NCBI GenBank assembly: GCA_023213315.1
Contig: JAKCPI010004475.1
Location: 186,001 to 250,000, forward strand
Source of the DNA: Euborellia annulipes
Taxonomy: Eukaryota; Arthropoda; Insecta; Dermaptera; Anisolabididae
Length of the DNA stretch: 64,000 nucleotides
Direction of reading: 5' to 3'
The notes beneath the pieces are model-generated. The model did no database searches. It worked only from the letters and a program-made list of their open reading frames with translations, and was not told where the DNA came from. Positions 57,266 to 64,000 of this stretch are shown here, piece by piece. The translations under genes and the position numbers were made by a program. Within the stretch, counting starts at the first letter, position 1. Every line of letters begins with the position of its first letter.

Positions 57266-60200
57266 CCCAATAAATAAAAAATGTTACTTTGAAACCATGC
57301 ATAATCTCTTAAATTTGGAAGAATTCGATACCCTAGAAGAAATTAAACAATATAATATGACTCAAGTTAAAATGAAAATGTATAATGAAACGTTAGTTGT
57401 GTTAGAGGTAAGTTTTATTTACTTTTTTTTAAGATTTTTTTTTAGGCATCGGATCTGTTCCTATTTATTTCACTTGGTAACCAAATTAATTTGAAATTAA
57501 TTTTTGCCGCTTGAGACGGGATGCGACCCCTAGGACAGAAAGCAAGAACTCCACCACTGTGCTAAGACCCAGCTTCTATTTAACTATTAAGCAGGGCCGG
57601 ATCTAGGGGGGGGGGGGCAGTGGGTGCGTGTGCCCCGGGCGGCAGATATCAGGGGGCGGCAATTAAAGAAAGATTTACTAAAAAAAAGGTAAAATGATAT
57701 GAATTTTGTATAGAAAATTTTAAGGAGGGGGCGGCAAATTAAATTTTGCCCCCCCTAAAAAATCTAGTTCCGGCCCTGCTATTAAGTTACTTATGCCCAA
57801 TTGCACCGTACGAGTTAAGCATTATTTAACCCTAAATAATACTTAACTTTCCAAATTTCGTTGTATCGCTTGCAAAGTCAAGCTTAAATGTCTAAATTTT
57901 AACTTAAATCTAAGCTCTCGATTTCGGGGGCTTAGCGTATGCTTAACCTAAAAAACAATTTTCTGTTAAATAAATGACATCTATTCCAAATTATATTGAT
58001 AATGTAATATTAATTATCTAATAATAATAAATTTTTTTATTCGATCTAGATTTTTTTTATAAAAAACATGAACAATATGAACTCTATTTTCGAAGATGAT
58101 CTAAATATTATGGAAATAAAGGATTTTGGAATTTTTTGGAAATAATAAAATATGTATTATAAAATATATAGGTACCCCGTATATATATATTTTTTTTTAT
58201 ATTTTGCCAAGATATGCAGTTGAACTTGCATGTCTCTCGTAAGAGAATATAAAATAAAACTTCTTATTTGTCACATAGTTTAATATAGGACAAAACGATA
58301 TTTTGTAGGCTCTACAGTTTAATTTATTTTAAAAAATTTTTTACACTAACAACAGGACTCACCAATGAACTAATTATTATTAACATTGCAATTTTTCTAT
58401 TATATTTTTATATTTAAATATAATTTAATAGATAATTTTCTAAAGAGGTATAATTTGATGTTCAATTCTTTCCTTATTAATTTAAATAAAAAAATTATAA
58501 TCATGAAAATCAATATTTTGTTTTCTATTTTCTTGTTTTTCTGAAATTAATTAATATTTATAAACAATATGTAATTAATTTAATTTAAGAATATTCAAAT
58601 AATAAACAAAATTATTATTATTAACATCTGTCAATTTTATCAAAAATCACCAGAATATCACTAAAATTTACAACGTTGCCATGTTGCACATTTATAAAAT
58701 TCTTCTTTACTATTCCATGATTAAAATCTTTCGGTTCAAACAAACAATTTATTTAAGAGACGCTTTAGTTTAAGCACACTTAGTAAAGAGAGGCATAAAT
58801 GTCAAACGGTGCAATTGGGCATTAATGAAATAACTTTTTGCATAAAATGTTTAATCTTTCAACATAGAATATTTTATTTATTAATTCCGATTAATGATAT
58901 TTTAAATTTCAATGAGCGCCTCCCTTGCCTTTATTGTATGGGATAATCCCCCCCCCCCCAAAAAAAAAAAAAAAAAAAAAATTGTTATTGTATTGTAATT
59001 TTGATTAAGGAGGATAGCAATAAGGCACTCTCAATTTTGATTAGCCATCAAATAATATCTTATTGATGACCCTGTCCTCTCTTTAATCAACATATACAAA
59101 AATATGAAATAATAATTTTTATCTAGGTTCCAGGCTTAGGTGAAAAACGACCTTCACTTGTTAAAGGAGATATTATTTATGCTAGAATAAATGAAGGAAT
59201 ATTGAAAACAGATGAGTTTCAAGGCCAAATAATGGATATAAAGGAAACTGCTATCCATATTGGAGGCTTTAGTCCAAAGTAAGTGGTAATTTATTTTTTT
59301 GTTTCCAAAAATGAAAAAATTTAAATATTTTTTTCAACTAGGTTCTTAATTCAAGTGCAAAATGACTCTATTCGCTTTGATGTTAGATTTGAAACTTCTC
59401 GAATTCAATTTGTAAGAATGCGCCGAGCACTTAATCATATTCAAGAAGGGAAATTGGAATCGATAGTATTTCCTGAAGATAAATCATTAGCACCATTTTA
59501 TATACCAAATATTAAGTAAGTTCATCTTTTTCTTTCCTTTTGGAAATTAAGACTCATTCACGGATTATATTAATATTTTAATGGATTGTTAACGGATTTC
59601 TATTGTATTTAGGCCTACTTGCAAATTTTACCTTAAGCTTTAAAACATGATCTGTGAATAATTCTAATTTTTCTACTAGGTGATTTATTATAAATATTTT
59701 AAGTAGAGACAGCCAGTGCAAATCAATTTAATATAAAATCAGGAAGTTTACTCCTTAACCCTAGAACGCACAAGCTTTTTTGGAAACGCAAAGTCACAAG
59801 GAGGGCCTCTCAGGCCCACTATATGTTTAATAGGTTTTTCAACACATTTTTGAATAATTATATTAATTTTTGTTCATTAATTTATTTTAAAATTTATAAA
59901 AATATATAACTAATCAATATTTTATTCATAATTTTAAGGTTTTTATTTTAAAAACATCTTTTACTTATAATTTTTTTAGTACAATGACCATTTCAAATAT
60001 TTCTTTTACAGCAGACTTGTTATTTTTGTTTTCTGTTTATTTTAGTTGGACACAAATAACATCTTCTTCTTGTAGGTTTTTTAAGATCAAAATTTTATTT
60101 TGACATTGAGGGGGTACTTCCTCAATTACCCTTCTAATTGATTTCTGTAGTCCTTGTATCGATCTTATTTTTATGTGATCGCAAATTAATTCCTCGCTCA

Positions 60201-63200
60201 ATTCAACAAAAAATTTTCTTCGGAGGTGTTTTTTTTGGAAATTAACATGAGATTTGTGTTTTAAATTAAAATAAATGATCATTGATGCAATTACACATAC
60301 CCCAATACAATTTCCGAAAACGGCCAACAGCCAATGATTTGTTTTTCTTTTGCAGCTAGGCTATACTACCGTATGAGTGTTTGTCATTTTATCCAAAATA
60401 TCTACTGCTCCTTTCGATTGATTATAATAAATAATAATTTCTGGTTTTTGGGCATGTTCATAAACAATACCAATATTGTCTGAATGATGTATACTCGACA
60501 AGAGTAAAATAGACTTCCTTTTTTAAATGCTTTTATTTAACTTACTCTTTCAAGGTCACCAACTTTATGGCTTTGTTAAGGACACTTCCCGATGAGCTAG
60601 AGGTGTGAAATTTGATATTTAAGAGTCATTTTTGATGACGCAAATTGTGAGTTTGGTTTTACCAAAATGGACCAAACTAATGTGGTACTTTATTTGAAAC
60701 CCTTCGTGAATTAATGTAATTTCAAAAGACTTCCCGATGGGCTAGAGGTGTGAAATGTAATACTTAAGAGTCATTTTTGATGACGCCACTATATGGTGGT
60801 TTTGATCAAAATAGACCAAACTAATGTGGTACTTTATTTGAAACCCTTCGCGAATTAATGTAATTTCAAAAGACTTCCCGATGGGCTAGAGGTGTGAAAT
60901 GTAATACTTAAGAGTCATTTTTGATGACGCCACTATATGGTGGTTTTGATCAAAATAGACCAAATTAATGTGGTACTTTATTTGAAACCCTTCGCGAATT
61001 AATGTAATTTCAAAAGACTTCCCGATGGGCTAGAGGTGTGAAATGTAATACTTAAGAGTCATTTTTGATGACGCCACTATATGGTGGTTTTGATCAAAAT
61101 AGACCAAACTAATGTGGTACTTTATTTGAAACCCTTCGCGAATTAATGTAATTTCAAAAGACTTCCCGATGGGCTAGAGGTGTGAAATGTAATACTTAAG
61201 AGTCATTTTTGATGACGCCACTATATGGTGGTTTTGATCAAAATAGACCAAACTAATGTGGTACTTTATTTGAAGCCTCACGCAAATAAGGCCCTATTAA
61301 CTATAGTTTTGAATTTTGATATTTACGAGTCATTTTTTTATGATAATGAATAATTTTTCAATTGAACCAAATCAATACAGGCCAAACTAATGTGGTACTT
61401 TATCATATTGATGATTTTTGATAAGACTAAAAGACTAAAAAGCTTAAAATAAAAATAAAATAAAAAAAAAAGATTTTTAAAAAAATGCTTTTATTTAAAT
61501 TGAACTAAAAAGAGAGAAATAAAAAAGAAATAATTTAATTGTTCTTGTTAAAATTTTTTAATATTTATGACTTAAAATAAAAGCGTGGGGCGCGAGCCTC
61601 GGAATCACTTCGAAGCGCCCCACGCTTTTATTTTAAGTCAAATATTAAAAAATTTTAACAAGAACAATTAAATTATTTCTTTTTATTTCTCTCTTTTTAG
61701 TTCAATTTAAATAAAAGCATTTTTTTAAAAATCTTTTTTTTTATTTTATTTTTAGGCACATAAGAGACAAGCGCAAATTTGAGAGTAAATCGAAAAAGTG
61801 TTTTTTTTTTTTCTAATAGGTAAAAATTCAGCTGGAATACATTTTTTATCTTTTCTAAAGTATCTTTTCCAATAAAAAATGGAGTATTGAAACAGAAATT
61901 ATGAGTCAGGTGAAAATTTCCGTAAAGAATATAAATATTTTTTTTTTTGATCAATATCTTCATTGCTTGAATTTTCATTATTTTCTTCAGTAATGTGATC
62001 CTCTATACTGTATTTTATTTTATTTATTTATTTTTTAAGAATACTGTCTTTATCTTCGATAACATTTAAATCTCCTAGCTCTTTTCATTCTTTAGATATT
62101 TTGTTCACAAACAGACCATGTTGCAAAAACAACTTTTTTGGACTCAGGGGACCTCAAAACGTGTATATCCATCAAAATTTCGACATTGAATTTTTGACAT
62201 GAATACAATACTTTCTATATAATTACATATACAGTTAAGAGAAAGTAAAAGCATTCTTGAATGTTATCAGAAGATATAATCTCAAAAATATAGAGAAGCT
62301 TTGAGATCCGAAAGTCGAGATGAAACTGACAGTTTTCTTGATTTTTTCAAAATTAATAAAGAATTTGACAATATTTATTTTATTATGTAAAAAAGAACAT
62401 GACAATTTTAAATATTTAAATACATAATACATAATAGGTTGTCATTCAAAGTGGTTTAAATGCCCAGAAACCCCAAGGGCCTGAGAGGCCCTCCTTGTGA
62501 CTTTGTGTTTGTAAAGTGGTTCGAAGAAAAAATAAGGCATAAAAAAATTTTTATTTTGAAAAACCCTTTAAAAATACCTTTATTATGAATAAATGGAGGA
62601 ATACTAAAAACTTGAAATTTATAAGAAGCTTTTTCTGAGAGTTATTGAGAAAAAACGGAGTGACCGGGCCTGAAAGGCCCTGGTTTTGCGTTCTAGGGTT
62701 AATATGAATTGATAGTTACCGTAGATGAAATAAATAAATGAAAAAATAGCAGACGACAGCTGCAACTTGGTGTCCCGGTCATTTAACATAGATGAAAACC
62801 AAAATCATCATCATTTCATGTTTTAAATGATAAAAAAATTAAAGACGCGTTTGTGGATGTTAGAAAAAAAAAAAACAAAGCCCTAACTCAAAAATTGAAT
62901 TTTTGGACTTTCGCCACTATGATTCTCAGCAGGCGATATATCAATTCAACTTATTCATTAAGGTGCGCGTCTCGAAAACCATTAGAATACGATTGGCTAC
63001 CGAGTTACTCGAGGCGGCAAGAGATGGCGTTAGTTTTTCCCATAGGAATACTAGGGATTTATTCCATTTCATTTTAAAGATTCCAGCTAATTAATTAAGG
63101 GTAGAAAATTAATTATTTTTTAACACAATGATTACTAATTTAATTATCTACAAGATATAGAGCGAATTTTTAAAAATATATTTTATTTAATGCAATTAAT

Positions 63201-63809
63201 CTAAAAAAAAAAAATTATTTTTTCGAAAATCAAAAAAAGGGCTTCTATAAGTTGTAGATATTTTAAATAGCTTTAATTTAAAAAAAAATTTGAGGTCGAT
63301 AGATTCAAAATTGTGGCCGCTGGAAACTCCCAAAATTAACACCCCGAGACGCGCATCTTAATAAATGCCGGCATCTAACAAAAAAAAAAAAAATGCGTAC
63401 ACAATTATCTTTCAAAAAATTAAAAAAAAAAATTTTATTTTAATTTTCAGTCTATATAATCCCAAAATTGAAAAAAATGAATTCCAAAAAGAAGCAGTGT
63501 ATAGAATTATTTCTGGGACTTCTCGGCCAGCCCCATACATTGTGTTTGGGCCCCCAGGCACTGGAAAAACAGTTACAATTGTTGAAGCTATCTTACAAGT
63601 ATGAATTGTTTTATTTACATATTAGTTTCTAGTTTATTTTTGCTCATTTGTTTTTTTAATTACTAATAACAGATAGTGAAAATATTTCCTACCTCCCGGG
63701 TTCTGGTTTGTGCTCCTTCTAATTCGGCCTGCGACGTTATAGCCATAAAATTAAAGCCTTTTATATCGAAAAATGCCATTTTAAGGATACATTCAACATC
63801 ACGCGAATG
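57266..63809 (+). CDS. MOV10L1: MOV10L1/Armitage-type RNA helicase, partial
   Basis: Five exons seen: 57266-57407, 59127-59278, 59342-59515, 63451-63598, 63673-63809, with matching phases; the gene continues beyond the window. MOV10L1/Armitage helicases (SF1, UPF1-like) load piRNA precursors onto PIWI proteins in germ cells. Exon A gives [19 protein letters not shown]; exon [20 protein letters not shown]; exon D has the Walker A loop GPPGTGKT in [19 protein letters not shown]; exon E has [18 protein letters not shown] (motif Ia). The LEVPGL and QYNM wording favours MOV10L1 over MOV10. The several hundred residues that normally precede this region were not found. The intron between exons C and D (3.9 kb) contains a piggyBac-like element. 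Confidence 0.9.
57443..57577 (-). repeat. tRNA-like SINE, second head type
   Basis: On the minus strand: CTTAGCACAGTGGTGGAGTT (A-box-like), GGGGTCGCATCCCGTC (B-box-like), CAAGCGGCAAAAATTAATTT, GAAATAAATAGGAACAG. It matches the element at 3249-3417. Confidence 0.75.
57592..57778. mobile_element. hAT-type MITE, 187 bp
   Basis: CAGGGCCGGATCTAGGGGGG and CCTAAAAAATCTAGTTCCGG...CCCTG are inverted ends. Exact 8-bp target duplication CTATTAAG at 57584-57591 and 57779-57786. G/C tracts inside. Confidence 0.92.
60037..60545 (-). pseudogene. piggyBac transposase, C-terminal fragment
   Basis: The DDE_Tnp_1_7-type C-terminal part is readable but interrupted by a TAG between the DKM and SCKRKTNHW motifs. 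The upstream catalytic Asp motifs were not found. No cysteine-rich zinc-binding tail is obvious after LSEELI. Confidence 0.8.
60580..61405. repeat. 144-bp satellite array within the piggyBac-like element
   Basis: ACTTCCCGATGGGCTAGAGG recurs at 60585 (variant), 60730, 60874, 61018 and 61162, spacing 144-145. The middle units are almost identical; the first and the last (about 61280-61405) are diverged, as expected for an array that homogenises inside. Confidence 0.95.
61449..61753. repeat. near-perfect 305-bp hairpin
   Basis: Arms of about 142 bases pair almost without mismatch around the loop GAGCCTCGGAATCACTTCGAA. The stem closes with GGGGCGC/GCGCCCC and contains AAAATAAAAGCGTG. It lies inside the piggyBac-like element. 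Confidence 0.9.
62958..63361. mobile_element. MITE with TTAAGGTGCGCGTCTCG ends
   Basis: TTAAGGTGCGCGTCTCG on the left and CGAGACGCGCATCTTAA on the right. It lies just before the helicase exon D. It has no ORF. Confidence 0.75.
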
Positions 63810-64000
63810 GTAAGTTTTATTTATACTTATATTTTTTTATATAAGGCGGCGGTTCTCAACCTATTTTGAAGGTCCCTCACTCCAACAAAAATACTTCTCT
63901 TTATTAATATATATTTACGTAAAGGAAAGTAAAAATTGGGTCCTACAAAATGATCTGTCTGTGTGAACTAGAGAGCGGAAAAAAGTATTATTTTTTAGCC

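Larger units (their letters stand above)
59759..62698 (-). mobile_element. piggyBac-like transposon, decayed, 2.94 kb
   Basis: Perfect TTAA target sites (59755-59758, 62699-62702) flank inverted ends CCCTAGAACGCA. Subterminal GGGCCTNNNAGGCCC motifs occur near both ends. On the minus strand about 60545-60037, transposase C-terminal motifs survive: [20 protein letters not shown], then after an in-frame stop [16 protein letters not shown] and [14 protein letters not shown]. The rest is disrupted by a satellite (60580-61405), a hairpin (61449-61753) and a fragment of the CTTTCTCTTA repeat (62118-62248). Confidence 0.88.

Overview
This is a eukaryotic, AT-rich window with spliced genes. Most introns have GT-AG ends and many are filled with transposon debris. 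The gene set (SF3A1, BORCS5, XYLB, NAXE, SAC3D1, ARMC5, MOV10L1 and a secreted trypsin-fold protease) is that of a bilaterian animal. An arthropod is most likely. The protease has the Gly189/Asp226 primary pocket known from crab collagenases (brachyurins), which is compatible with a crustacean, but I cannot fix the taxon from the sequence.

Layout, left to right: a secreted serine protease (+, 291-6169); a repeat-rich gap holding a 1.3 kb palindrome, hAT-type and mariner-type MITEs and a tRNA-like SINE; BORCS5 (-, 12685-10472), a lysosome-positioning BORC subunit; a 4.5 kb gap with a second palindrome nested inside a split MITE; SF3A1 (+, 17224-24726), a U2 snRNP splicing factor; XYLB (-, 31362-24937), converging on SF3A1; NAXE (+, 33260-33967), an NAD(P)HX epimerase; an unrecognised two-exon membrane protein (+, 35077-36626); SAC3D1 (-, 41432-36738), converging on the membrane protein; ARMC5 (-, 52534-43902), an ARM/BTB Cul3 adaptor; and the middle of a MOV10L1/Armitage-type RNA helicase (+, from 57266 past the right edge). 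The genes belong to unrelated housekeeping pathways and I see no operon-like functional cluster. XYLB and NAXE are divergent neighbours. SF3A1/XYLB and the membrane protein/SAC3D1 form tight convergent pairs with back-to-back poly(A) signals.

Mobile and repeat content is heavy: hAT-type MITEs, several with perfect 8-bp target duplications; mariner/Tigger-type MITEs with TA targets; tRNA-like SINEs with target duplications; a decayed piggyBac-like element (59759-62698) that carries a 144-bp satellite and a 305-bp hairpin; two near-perfect palindromes with arms of about 620 bp; and a set of inverted-repeat modules that share a CTGANGATG...CGAAACG core although their arms differ.

The most interesting points are (1) a duplicated 5' splice site inside SF3A1 intron 9 that gives an in-frame 33-residue extension, (2) the CTGANGATG/CGAAACG inverted-repeat modules, (3) the long palindromes, (4) the satellite and hairpin inside the piggyBac-like element, and (5) the orphan membrane protein. 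No prokaryote-type defence or biosynthetic system is present. Exon boundaries were derived by eye from reading frame and GT-AG sites; a few could be off by a base.
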